From: UBA2377 sp964525935
GTDB lineage: Bacteria; Verrucomicrobiota; Verrucomicrobiia; Opitutales; Opitutaceae
Assembly (NCBI GenBank): GCA_964525935.1
Contig: CAZGJZ010000011.1
Coordinates: 78,062 to 142,061 of the forward strand
Length of the DNA: 64,000 nucleotides
Reading direction: 5' to 3'
The stretch's first letter is position 1. Each line of letters opens with the position of its first letter. The position numbers were made by a program, and so were the translations under genes. Positions 1 to 8,131 of this stretch are shown in pieces. Under the pieces are notes generated by a model, which saw only the letters and a list, made by a program, of their open reading frames with translations, had not been told where the DNA came from and made no database searches.

Positions 1-1
1 C

Positions 2-1471
2 ACCGCGGATGGCACGGGCAGTGCCGCACGATTCACGAGCCCCCAAGGCATCGCCCTTGATGACGCCGGCAATCTTTTTGTGGCAGAGCCGACCTCGCGC
101 ACCATTCGAAAGATCACGCCGGCCGGCGTGGTCACCACCTTGGCAGGCACCGCCCACACCTTCCCAGCCATCGTCGACGATATTGGCTCCGCCGCCAGAT
201 TTATCTCTCCCTCTTGGATTGCGGTGGATGGAGCCAATCAAATCTACGTGGGCGAAGAGGGAGGCACCCGGAAGATCACGCCTGCCGGGGCGGTGACGAC
301 CTTCTCCAGTTTCGGCGTCGGCGGTGGCGGTGGCGCCGGCATTGCCGCCGCGCAGGGCGGGGACGTCTATCGCGTTCGGGGAAGACTCATCTACAAGATT
401 ACGACTGCGGGATCGGTGATCAGCTTGGCCGGCAGTGATTCCTCGCCCTCCGTCGATGGCCAAGGTTCAGCCGCCGGCTTCAACAATCCTGCCGGCCTAG
501 CTGTGGATGAACTGGGACTGGTTTACGTCGCCGAGGAAGGGGGCAGAAAGATCCGCAAAATCACGCCGGAGGGCGTAGTCACCACTCTGGCGGGGACCAC
601 GGCCGACTACAGCCCGGCAGATGGCCCGGGAGCGACCGCCCGCTTCCAAAACCCGACGGGCATTGCCGTTGACCAGGCGGGCAATGTTTTTATTTCCGAG
701 TTTCAACATCACACCATCCGCCGGATCACGGCCGACGGGGTCGTTTCCACCATCGCTGGCCTAAATGGGGCTTGGAGCGACGGGGTGCCCATTGACGGGG
801 TGGGTGCCGCGGCGCGGTTCAGCAATCCTTGCGGGATCGCCGTCGATTCCACGGGCAATATTTATGTGGCAGACGTATACAATCATCGGATTCGCAAATG
901 CGCACCACCCAATGCCATTCCAACCATCACACTGCAACCGGCCAGCCAAGCGGCGATGCCCGGGTCCACGGTCACGTTGATCGCGGGCGCCACCGGCGGT
1001 CCGACGCCCACTTTTCAATGGCAACGAAACGGCTTGAACATTGCCGGTGCCACCAAGCGATTCCTCACGCTCCATGCTGTTGAGCCAGCCGACGCGGGTG
1101 AGTATTCGGTCATCGCCAGCAATGTCCACGCCTCTGTTACCAGCAATATTGCGGTTCTTTCCATCACGAGGTCGCGTTCCGATTTCAATGGCGACGGCAA
1201 GCCCGACATCCTTTGGCAGCACGCCGTCACCGGTCAGCGCTACCTCTGGTTCATGAACGGCGCCACTACCATCGGTGACGCCGACCTGGGCGTGGTCGCC
1301 CCTGATTGGCATATCGCTGTCGCCGATGACTTCAATGGCGACGGCAAGCCCGACATCCTTTGGCAGCACGCCGTCACCGGCCAGCGCTACCTCTGGTTCA
1401 TGAACGGTGCCACTACCATCGGCGATGCCGACTTGGGCGTAGTGGCTGCCGACTGGATGATCATCAACTAG
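2..1471 (+). CDS. Secreted NHL-repeat / Ig-like / FG-GAP protein (5' end outside window)
   Basis: The frame is already open at base 2, so the gene begins before the window; the first GTG in view (base 80) is internal. The visible part starts with about five NHL-type beta-propeller blades, each with a pattern like RKITPAGVVTTLAG followed by ARFxxPxGIAVD and GNVYVAE. An Ig-like domain follows (about bases 922-1165, with FQWQRNG and DAGEYSV). Two 49-residue FG-GAP/VCBS-like repeats (DFNGDGKPDILWQ, RYLWFMNG) end the protein. NHL and FG-GAP repeats form extracellular propellers in other proteins, so a cell-surface or secreted role is likely, but the partner is unknown. The combination is common in Verrucomicrobiota. 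It is not obviously part of the glycan locus that follows. Confidence 0.9.
   Translation, partial: TADGTGSAARFTSPQGIALDDAGNLFVAEPTSRTIRKITPAGVVTTLAGTAHTFPAIVDDIGSAARFISPSWIAVDGANQIYVGEEGGTRKITPAGAVTTFSSFGVGGGGGAGIAAAQGGDVYRVRGRLIYKITTAGSVISLAGSDSSPSVDGQGSAAGFNNPAGLAVDELGLVYVAEEGGRKIRKITPEGVVTTLAGTTADYSPADGPGATARFQNPTGIAVDQAGNVFISEFQHHTIRRITADGVVSTIAGLNGAWSDGVPIDGVGAAARFSNPCGIAVDSTGNIYVADVYNHRIRKCAPPNAIPTITLQPASQAAMPGSTVTLIAGATGGPTPTFQWQRNGLNIAGATKRFLTLHAVEPADAGEYSVIASNVHASVTSNIAVLSITRSRSDFNGDGKPDILWQHAVTGQRYLWFMNGATTIGDADLGVVAPDWHIAVADDFNGDGKPDILWQHAVTGQRYLWFMNGATTIGDADLGVVAADWMIIN
1181..1471 (+). repeat. Tandem 147-bp coding repeat (two copies)
   Basis: Copy 1 begins at base 1181 and copy 2 at base 1328, an exact spacing of 147 bases or 49 codons. 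The first roughly 110 bases of the two copies differ at only a few, mostly third-codon, positions; the ends diverge. The unit encodes one FG-GAP-like repeat. High nucleotide identity suggests recent duplication or gene conversion. Confidence 0.9.
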
Positions 1472-1657
1472 TCGCAAGGTCACTTTCACTCCCGACGCCC
1501 CGGGAATATTGCGCCGCTATCGTCAGCTGCCACGGGCTCCAACTCAGCGAATGCCACGCGAGCGATGCTCGTTTCCTCCCATAGCTAATTTCGGGATAAA
1601 GCCTAAGCTCCGTCTCCCGCTAGCCCCTGCCAAAATCATCCTTAATTCCGCTGCCAT
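1472..1657. other. Non-coding stretch after the FG-GAP gene
   Basis: No convincing gene, RNA or strong hairpin is seen here. It lies between the FG-GAP gene's stop and the decayed copy. Together with that copy it makes a stretch of about 800 bases without an intact gene. Confidence 0.5.
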
Positions 1658-2184
1658 GTGCACGGAACGGAAACCCTCCAAGATGCGTCCTCTCCCGTAA
1701 CTTATCGGATTCTGACGGCCTGCGTCCTCCTCACCGGCCTCACGACCCGGGCTGACAACATGACCACGGTCGTCATAAACCCCACCTGGCATCCGATCAG
1801 CTTCGCTGCCATTGCGACAGCTCGGTTCCGGTTCGTTCACAGTCAAACCGACTACCAGTTCTGGTTACCCATCGCCCTCACCGTGCTGAACGGATCCGCG
1901 GTAATCGGCAACCTGGTGAACGAAATCTCACCATCACGCCCACCGCGGCAGGTCTGGCGCTCCTCCAAGCGACTCAGGCGGGCCAGACTACTCCCACGGC
2001 CTACGAAGGTAATATACTGCGTCAAAGTTTCCTGGCTTCGGGCGGCAACCCGGAGTTCAACGGTGATTACCACACCGACATTCTTTAGTAGACCGGTCGA
2101 CGTTACCTCTGGTTCATGCACGGCACCACCATCGCTGACGCAAGCTTGGGATTAGTGCCGACACACTGGACCATCTGCAACTAA
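1658..2184 (+). pseudogene. Decayed relative of the FG-GAP protein C-terminus
   Basis: Bases 2053-2184 translate to a recognisable but broken FG-GAP repeat: EFNGDYHTDIL, two consecutive TAG stops (2086-2091), then TGRRYLWFMHG, ADASLGLVP, and a terminal HWTICN ending in TAA. This matches the last repeat of the gene ending at 1471 (DFNGDGKPDILWQ, RYLWFMNG, DADLGVV, ADWMIIN). The same frame reads back to about base 1900 as a plausible coding segment (LTITPTAAG, AYEGN). Further upstream a different frame gives a signal-peptide-like stretch (RILTACVLLTGLTTRA), implying a frameshift near base 1915. The exact 5' limit is uncertain; only the 3' part is firmly supported. Confidence 0.7.
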
Positions 2185-2268
2185 GACCGCGGCTGGCCTG
2201 CTTCCGACCAGCGCCCGCAGGATTTTCTCTTTTACTTTTCCGGGATTGTATCGCTAGGTGCCACGCGA

Positions 2269-3081
2269 ATGAAACGACTGTTTCGCCGCGTGCGCCAGGG
2301 CCTGCTTGTCATGGGTTGGGACGTCCAGCGCACCGCCCATTCCCTCCGGGCCTTGCCCACATATTTTTCCGACCGCCGAACCCTTCTCCGACAACGGGCC
2401 GCTGCGCGAAAGGAGTTTCCCATGGGCACACCGTGTCCCTGCCTGGCAGACCGGTTTGTGGAGAGCGGCTCGGCCAAGGGTCATTATTTCCACCAGGATC
2501 TACTGATCGCCCGCCGTATCTTCCTTAATGCACCCGACATCCACGTGGACGTCGGCTCGCGGGTAGACGGTTTCGTGGCACATGTCGCCTCCTACCGCAA
2601 AATCAAGGTGATCGACATCCGCCCGCTGTCACAGGGCATCCCGAACATCGAATTCATCCAAGCCGACCTGATGCAGGATCCTCGCGCCGACCTCGTCGGT
2701 TTCTGCGACTCCCTGTCCTGCCTGCACACTATCGAGCATTTCGGCTTGGGCCGCTACGGTGATCCCATCGACTACGACGGCTACCTGAAGGGACTGGAAA
2801 GTTTGATCAAGATGCTGAAGCCCGGCGGGCGCCTCTACTTCTCAGTGCCCATCGGTCTCCAGCGGATTGAATTCAACGCGCACCGTGTATTCTCGGTGAC
2901 CTACCTGATGGAACTCTTCGCGGAACGGCTGCAGCTCACCCAGTTCTCCTTTGTCGACGACGCGGGCGACCTCCATGAAAATGTTCCACTGACACCCGCG
3001 GCGGCTGCGGACAGTTTTGGCTGCCATTATGGGTGCGGCATTTTCGAACTGATTAAGCAGACGCCTCCCGCCAGCGCCTGA
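2269..3081 (+). CDS. DUF268 family protein
   Basis: A 270-residue protein with DUF268-type features: DVGSRVDGFVAHVASY near residue 95, VIDIRPLS, and a CLHTIEHFGLGRYGDP segment. The order of a nucleotide-binding-like strand, an acidic strand end and the late LKPGGRLYFSVPIG segment is typical of class I SAM-dependent methyltransferases. A methyltransferase-like fold is therefore likely, although the family has no assigned reaction that I know of. DUF268 proteins occur in polysaccharide clusters. It opens the run of plus-strand glycan genes, 48 bases before the next gene. The ATG at 2269 is the natural start and gives a basic N-terminus. Confidence 0.85.
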   Translation: MKRLFRRVRQGLLVMGWDVQRTAHSLRALPTYFSDRRTLLRQRAAARKEFPMGTPCPCLADRFVESGSAKGHYFHQDLLIARRIFLNAPDIHVDVGSRVDGFVAHVASYRKIKVIDIRPLSQGIPNIEFIQADLMQDPRADLVGFCDSLSCLHTIEHFGLGRYGDPIDYDGYLKGLESLIKMLKPGGRLYFSVPIGLQRIEFNAHRVFSVTYLMELFAERLQLTQFSFVDDAGDLHENVPLTPAAAADSFGCHYGCGIFELIKQTPPASA

Positions 3082-3129
3082 GCATTTTTTCCGCGCAACC
3101 AGTCGCCTGCGGACCGCGCAGCTCCTCCT

Positions 3130-4398
3130 TTGAACATCTGGATTGTCAGCGCCTACGATCCCGTGCCGTGCATTGACACCGATATCCGTGTCCTGCGCTA
3201 CGGCAGCATCGCCTTGTCTCTAGTGGCGAACGGCCACCAAGTGTTTTTTTGGACCTCCACTTTCGCGCACTGGCGCAAACGCGCCCGCTTTTCCGAAAAT
3301 CGCACCCAAGTTGCCGGCCCGGGGCTGACGGCGGAATTCCTGCATGCCCCCGGTTATTCGGGCAATGTTTCCCTAGCACGCATTCGCCATAACCGCCGCC
3401 TGGCCGCGGCCTTCGCGCGCCGTGCGCTTCAGGCGGTCACGTTGCCCGATATCATCCTCGCGGAGATTCCCTGCCTTGAACTGGCCGAAGCCGCGGCGGA
3501 ATTCGCGCGGGCGCGCGGTATTCCCTTCATCTGCGATGTGCAAGACATCTGGCCCGACGTTTATCTTACTTGGCTGCCGCGCCGCTGGCATGGCCTCGGA
3601 CGTTGGCTGCTGCAAACCGAATACGCTCGGTTGCGTCGCATCCTAGCCCCGGCGCAAAGCGTGACCGCGGTTTCCCAAGCCTACCTCGACTGGTGCCGCC
3701 CTTGGATGAACCGCGACTTGAGCGTCAACGATGGGGTCTATCCGCTGGGCTACGCCCCGCCCACCGCCGATGTTCTCGAAGCCGCCCGGAAGCGCCGCGC
3801 GGCATTTCTCGAAAAGCACGGGCTGGGCGGCGGCCAGCTACTAGTCACCTTTCTCGGCCAGCTGGCTACTTCGTATGATGTGGAGACCATCGTCGCCGCC
3901 GCCTGCCTGCTCGAGAGAAAATCTCTGCCACCGTATCGCTTGGTCCTTGCTGGCAACGGCAGCAAGGAATCCGCCCTGCGCGCCCGCGCCCGGGAGCTGC
4001 CGTCCGTGGTCCTGACCGGCTGGCTCGAGCACGGCGACACCCTGTGTCTGCTGGAATCGTCGCACGTCGCCCTCGCCGCCTACGCCCCGAATGCGGCCCA
4101 ATCCCTACCTTACAAACCCTTTGAATACATGGCATTTGGCCTACCAATTATCAACTCGCTGCCCGGGGAATTGACGGACATCGTTACCCGCCACCATCTG
4201 GGATTGAATTACGAGGCGGGCTCCGCGACGTCGCTGGCGGACGCGATCGCCCAACTGCTCGCCGACGCGGACCAACGGACAGCTTGCGCCCGCCGTTCCC
4301 GAGCACTTTATTCCGATACTTACAGCGCCGAGACCATCTACCGCCGGATGGCGGACTTCATCGGCGGATTCGCCTCTATCCATCCTCCCTCCGCATGA
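3130..4398 (+). CDS. Glycosyltransferase family 4, WbuB-like
   Basis: A 422-residue GT-B fold transferase of the GT4 family. The N-terminus (NIWIVSAYDPVP, RYGSIALSLVANGHQV, WTSTFAHW) resembles WbuB/WcaI-type enzymes. The acceptor half includes DVQDIWPD. The donor half has VTFLGQL, LAGNGS and the region PYKPFEYMAFGLPII, equivalent to the nucleotide-sugar binding E-x7-E region but less canonical. It probably adds a sugar to a lipid-linked intermediate in the cytoplasm. The start is TTG at 3130 with no obvious Shine-Dalgarno. The stop overlaps the next ATG (ATGA at 4395), indicating translational coupling. Confidence 0.88.
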   Translation: MNIWIVSAYDPVPCIDTDIRVLRYGSIALSLVANGHQVFFWTSTFAHWRKRARFSENRTQVAGPGLTAEFLHAPGYSGNVSLARIRHNRRLAAAFARRALQAVTLPDIILAEIPCLELAEAAAEFARARGIPFICDVQDIWPDVYLTWLPRRWHGLGRWLLQTEYARLRRILAPAQSVTAVSQAYLDWCRPWMNRDLSVNDGVYPLGYAPPTADVLEAARKRRAAFLEKHGLGGGQLLVTFLGQLATSYDVETIVAAACLLERKSLPPYRLVLAGNGSKESALRARARELPSVVLTGWLEHGDTLCLLESSHVALAAYAPNAAQSLPYKPFEYMAFGLPIINSLPGELTDIVTRHHLGLNYEAGSATSLADAIAQLLADADQRTACARRSRALYSDTYSAETIYRRMADFIGGFASIHPPSA

Positions 4399-5387
4399 TC
4401 ACCCGTATCGCCTGCTACCTCCCGGAGACCGTCTTGACCAACGAAGAACTCGCGGCCCTGTATCCCGGTTGGACTGCGGAGAAGATCCTCGAAAAGACCG
4501 GCATTCACGAACGGCATGTGGCTGACCCGGGCGAATGCGCGTCGGACCTGGCGTTCAAAGCCGCGGAGCGGCTTTTCGAAAACGAGGAACGCTCCGCAGA
4601 CTTCCTCCTGTTTTGCACACAGTCGCCTGACTACCTGCTGCCGACCACCGCTTGCCTGCTACAGCATCGCCTGCGGCTGCCGGTCACCTGCGCCGCGCTC
4701 GATTTCAACCTGGGGTGTTCAGGTTATATCTACGGTCTGGCTCTGGCGGACTCTGTGCTACGCGCAGGCCTGAGCAAGCGAGTGGTCCTACTGACCGGCG
4801 ACACTTACAGCCAGCTCATCCATCCCTTGGACAAGAGCACGCGCACGATTTTCGGGGACGCGGGAACGGCCACGCTCCTCACAACCGGCGCACCCGCCCG
4901 CTTGCATTCGTTTGTCCTTGGTTCGGATGGCAGCGGCGGCCCCCAACTCATCGTGCAAACCCGGGGCGCGCGCCAACCCGCTCCCACGTCAGGCGAGATC
5001 GTCATGGATGACTCTGGCAACGTATTGGACCCCAACTTCCTTTACATGAATGGACCGGAGATTTTCAATTTTACTCTCCGGATGGTGCCAAAGCTGGTGT
5101 CCTCCATTCTCGAACGCGCGAGATTGACCCTTACCGAAATCGATCTAGTCGTTTTCCATCAGGCAAATGCGTTCATGCTGGAACATCTGCGCCGAAAACT
5201 TTCCATCCCGCCCGACAAGTTTGTTGTCGATCTAGCGCCCCATGGGAACACCGTTTCCTCGACGATTCCGCTCGCGCTCGACGGCCTGATGCGTGACACC
5301 CGCCTCCGACCCGGCATGAAAGTCTTGCTTGTAGGTTTCGGAGTTGGCTACTCATGGGGCGGCTGCATTCTTGAATGGCAGCCCTGA
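4395..5387 (+). CDS. Ketoacyl-ACP synthase III family protein (FabH-like)
   Basis: A 330-residue thiolase-fold condensing enzyme. The Cys-His-Asn triad is visible: Cys108 in NLGCSGYIYG, His255 in VFHQAN and Asn285 in PHGNTVSST. The C-terminal GFGVGYSWGGCILE is typical of FabH relatives. The chosen start at 4395 overlaps the preceding stop; an upstream in-frame start would overlap the previous gene by about 115 bases. KAS III enzymes condense an acyl-CoA with malonyl-ACP, or act as acyltransferases. Next to a dedicated ACP and a sugar acyltransferase, it most likely makes or transfers a short acyl group for sugar decoration rather than starting housekeeping fatty-acid synthesis. That role is inferred. 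Confidence 0.9.
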   Translation: MITRIACYLPETVLTNEELAALYPGWTAEKILEKTGIHERHVADPGECASDLAFKAAERLFENEERSADFLLFCTQSPDYLLPTTACLLQHRLRLPVTCAALDFNLGCSGYIYGLALADSVLRAGLSKRVVLLTGDTYSQLIHPLDKSTRTIFGDAGTATLLTTGAPARLHSFVLGSDGSGGPQLIVQTRGARQPAPTSGEIVMDDSGNVLDPNFLYMNGPEIFNFTLRMVPKLVSSILERARLTLTEIDLVVFHQANAFMLEHLRRKLSIPPDKFVVDLAPHGNTVSSTIPLALDGLMRDTRLRPGMKVLLVGFGVGYSWGGCILEWQP

Positions 5388-5388
5388 C

Positions 5389-5622
5389 ATGACCAAAACA
5401 CAATTCGTGGAAAGACTTGCAGTGGAACTTAACATCGACCCGAAGAAGCTCACCGATGACGTGCCGTTGAATTCGTTGGCCGCTTGGGATTCGCTGGGAC
5501 GGCTCGCCACGATCGCCATGCTCGACACGGAACTTGGTTTCGAACCGGAAGCGGGCGCGCTCCAGAAATGCCGGCAGGTCGGCGACTTGGTGCGGTTGGT
5601 GGAGCACAAGCTGACCTTCTGA
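5389..5622 (+). CDS. Acyl carrier protein
   Basis: A 77-residue acidic protein with the expected ACP layout. Ser35 lies in AAWDSLGRL, which matches the 4'-phosphopantetheine site DSL, followed by a helix with TELGFE. The start at 5389 follows the KAS III stop by one base; the longer in-frame ORF from 5344 would overlap that gene. It is dedicated to this cluster, so it probably carries the acyl group made by the neighbouring KAS III to an acyltransferase such as the PglD-like protein downstream. A phosphopantetheinyl transferase is not in the window. Confidence 0.88.
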   Translation: MTKTQFVERLAVELNIDPKKLTDDVPLNSLAAWDSLGRLATIAMLDTELGFEPEAGALQKCRQVGDLVRLVEHKLTF

Positions 5623-5666
5623 GCCAGCCACCGCTCTGCCGCGCCGTCCCCCGTGCCGCCATCGCC

Positions 5667-6299
5667 ATGAACCAGTCTAAAGAACTCGCCGTGATCGGCG
5701 CCGGCGGATTCGCCGGCGAGGTGGCTGACGTCGCTTGGCTGCTTGGCTGGGAATCCATCAAGCTCTACGACGACAACCCGGCACTGGCTGGGAAAAACTG
5801 CGCGGGTTACCCGTGTGCGGGTTCGATCGTCGATTTCGAGAAACAGGCCCCGACTTCATACGTGATCGGCATCGGGCAGAACCGCGTGCGGCAAAAACTG
5901 GGCAACCGGCTCGATGCCGCCGGACACAGCGCAGTAAGCATCATCCATCCTTACACAGCGATCAGCCCGACTGCCACCATCGGCCCCGGCGCCTTCATCG
6001 GCATCGGCGTGTTCATCGGGCCACAGGTGACGATCGGCCAGCATGCCCTGTTTAACGTCGGTTCGTCGGTCGGCCATGACGCGCGGCTCGGCAACTGGGT
6101 CCAGCTTTGCCCCGGTGTTCGCGTTTCCGGCTTCTGCGCCGTGGGGGATGGCGCGTTTCTCGGTTCCAATTCCGTGCTGTCTCCCAAGGTGGACATGGGT
6201 GAATGGTCGCTGCTGGCAGCAACCTCGTTCGCAATGAAATCCATACCCGCCAATTGCTTGGCCGGGGGCAATCCGGCACGCATCGCGCCGCCCGCCTGA
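5667..6299 (+). CDS. PglD/NeuD-like sugar N-acyltransferase
   Basis: A 210-residue protein with an N-terminal Rossmann-like PglD_N domain (AVIGAGGFAGEVAD) and a C-terminal left-handed beta-helix of hexapeptide repeats (TATIGPGAFIGIGVFIGP). The segment NVGSSVGHDARLG supplies His137, matching the catalytic histidine of this family, which uses acyl-CoA. The C-terminus (LAGGNPARI) is typical. In Campylobacter, PglD acetylates the C4 amine of UDP-4-amino sugar made by PglE. With PglE-, PglC- and PglF-like genes directly after it, a role in making UDP-diNAcBac or a variant is well supported. The adjacent KAS III and ACP raise the possibility of an acyl group other than acetyl. Confidence 0.87.
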   Translation: MNQSKELAVIGAGGFAGEVADVAWLLGWESIKLYDDNPALAGKNCAGYPCAGSIVDFEKQAPTSYVIGIGQNRVRQKLGNRLDAAGHSAVSIIHPYTAISPTATIGPGAFIGIGVFIGPQVTIGQHALFNVGSSVGHDARLGNWVQLCPGVRVSGFCAVGDGAFLGSNSVLSPKVDMGEWSLLAATSFAMKSIPANCLAGGNPARIAPPA

Positions 6300-6317
6300 G
6301 CCGGCCCTTGCCTTTCC

Positions 6318-7475
6318 ATGTCCACCCCCCAACGCGCCACCCAGAGGATCCTCCTGTCTGTCCCCCATATGGGCGGGAACGAGTTCGCCTACGTGCAGGA
6401 GGCCTTCACCACGAACTGGCTTTCTACCGTCGGACCGCACCTGACGGCGCTGGAAAAATCCTTCGCCGATTACGTAGGGCGGCCTAGCGTTGCCCTAGGC
6501 AGTGGCACGGCGGCCATCCACTTGGGATTGAAATTACTCGGCGTGGGCCCGGGCGACGAGGTAGTCTGTCCGACCCTCACTTTCTCCGCGTCCTGCAATC
6601 CATTACTCTATGAGAATGCGCGCCCCGTGTTCATCGACTGCGAGGCTGGTTCGTGGAATATCGATGCCAGCCTGCTGGGCGAATTCCTGGACCGCCGCGC
6701 GCGCGAGGGGCGTCTGCCCAAGGCGGTCATCATCGTGCATCTCTTCGGGCGCATGTGCGACATGGACTCGATCCTAGAAGCATGTGCGCGCCACCGGGTC
6801 CCGCTTCTCGAAGATGCCGCCGAAGCGCTAGGCGCCTTTCACAAGGGCCGGCCAGCCGGCACGTTGGGCGAGGTGGGCATCTTTTCCTTCAACGGTAACA
6901 AGATCATCACATCCACCGGAGGCGGCATGCTGGTCTCTGCCCGGAAGGAGTGGGTGGACCAGGCTCGCCATTGGAGCACTCAGGCGCGGGATACCGATCC
7001 GCTTGGCGTCAACAACTACGTCCACTCCGCCATCGGCTACAATTACCGAATGAGCAATGTGCTGGCCGGCATCGCGCGCGGCCAGATGGAAATCCTCCCC
7101 CGCCGGGTAGCCGAGCGTCGCGCAATCTATTATCGCTACCGGGAGGCGCTCCACGACGTCCCAGGCCTCTCCTTCCTAGCGGAACCGGCTGACTGTGTCA
7201 TCACACACTGGCTGAGTTGCCTACTGGTTGACAGAAGGAAATTCGGCATGTCCGCCGTGGACCTAATCCGCCGGCTGGATGCCGCCAATGTCGAAGCGCG
7301 CCCCGTCTGGCGGCCTATGCACACCCAGCCCCTCTTCGCAGGCTACGAATGCGTCGGTGGCGCACGGGCCGAATCATTCAACCAGCGGGGCATCTGCCTG
7401 CCCAGCTCGAGCTCCCTCACGCAGATGGACCAGGATTTTGTCATCCAGGCCATCAAGGATGCGTCCATGCATTGA
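6318..7475 (+). CDS. DegT/DnrJ/EryC1-family sugar aminotransferase (PglE-like)
   Basis: A 385-residue PLP-dependent fold-type I aminotransferase. The PLP Schiff-base lysine is Lys195 in IFSFNGNKIITSTGGG. Other family marks are ALGSGTAAIHLGL, DEVVCPTLTFSAS, and DAAEALGA with its PLP-pairing aspartate. PglE-type enzymes convert a UDP-4-keto-6-deoxy sugar, made by a PglF-type dehydratase, to the 4-amino sugar using glutamate. Position between the PglD- and PglC-like genes supports that specificity. The stop overlaps the next gene's start (TTGA at 7472). Confidence 0.92.
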   Translation: MSTPQRATQRILLSVPHMGGNEFAYVQEAFTTNWLSTVGPHLTALEKSFADYVGRPSVALGSGTAAIHLGLKLLGVGPGDEVVCPTLTFSASCNPLLYENARPVFIDCEAGSWNIDASLLGEFLDRRAREGRLPKAVIIVHLFGRMCDMDSILEACARHRVPLLEDAAEALGAFHKGRPAGTLGEVGIFSFNGNKIITSTGGGMLVSARKEWVDQARHWSTQARDTDPLGVNNYVHSAIGYNYRMSNVLAGIARGQMEILPRRVAERRAIYYRYREALHDVPGLSFLAEPADCVITHWLSCLLVDRRKFGMSAVDLIRRLDAANVEARPVWRPMHTQPLFAGYECVGGARAESFNQRGICLPSSSSLTQMDQDFVIQAIKDASMH

Positions 7476-8131
7476 AACCGCCGCGTGCCAGTCTGAAGCG
7501 CACCATGGATCTCGTGCTGATCGTGGTGTCACTGCCGGTGACCCTGCCTGTCATGCTGGTCACCGCGCTACTCGTGCGCGTCCTGCTGGGGACGCCGATG
7601 TTCTTCATGCAAGTCCGGCCAGGGCTACACGGCCGGCCCTTCACGATGTATAAATTCCGCTCCATGCTGGATACTCGCGATGCCGCGGGCAATCTCTTGC
7701 CCGACGCGGTGCGGCTGTCCCGCTTCGGACGCATGCTGCGGGCCAGTTCGCTCGATGAACTGCCGGAACTGTTAAATGTAGTGAAGGGGGAGATGAGCCT
7801 CGTGGGTCCTCGGCCGCTGCTCATGCAATATCTGCCGCGTTACACCCCGGAGCAAGCGCGGCGACATGAGGTCCCGCCCGGAATCACGGGCTGGGCGCAG
7901 GTCAACGGACGCAATAGCGTACCTTGGCCGGAACGGTTCAAGCTGGATGTCTGGTATGTCGATCACCGCAGCCTATGGCTGGACGTGAAAATTCTTGGCC
8001 TGAGCATCAAACATGTCCTTTCTCGCCGCGGTATCACCGCCTTGGGGGAGGCAACGATGAGCGAATTCGATCCCACCCGTAACAACCCGGTGAAAGGTCA
8101 CCCGCCTAACTGTAAGCCTTCCCGCTCATGA
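7472..8131 (+). CDS. Polyprenyl-phosphate sugar-1-phosphate transferase (PglC-like)
   Basis: A small bacterial sugar transferase (Pfam Bac_transf type), about 219 residues from TTG at 7472; ATG at 7505 is the alternative start. One N-terminal hydrophobic segment (LVLIVVSLPVTLPVMLVTALL) is followed by the cytosolic core: MYKFRSM, the Asp-Glu pair Asp95-Glu96 in LDELPELLNV, MSLVGPRPL and PGITGWAQVNGRN. This is the size and layout of monotopic PglC enzymes, which move a phosphosugar from UDP to undecaprenyl phosphate. It is the likely first membrane step of glycan assembly. It overlaps both neighbours by four bases (TTGA and ATGA). Confidence 0.93.
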   Translation: MKPPRASLKRTMDLVLIVVSLPVTLPVMLVTALLVRVLLGTPMFFMQVRPGLHGRPFTMYKFRSMLDTRDAAGNLLPDAVRLSRFGRMLRASSLDELPELLNVVKGEMSLVGPRPLLMQYLPRYTPEQARRHEVPPGITGWAQVNGRNSVPWPERFKLDVWYVDHRSLWLDVKILGLSIKHVLSRRGITALGEATMSEFDPTRNNPVKGHPPNCKPSRS

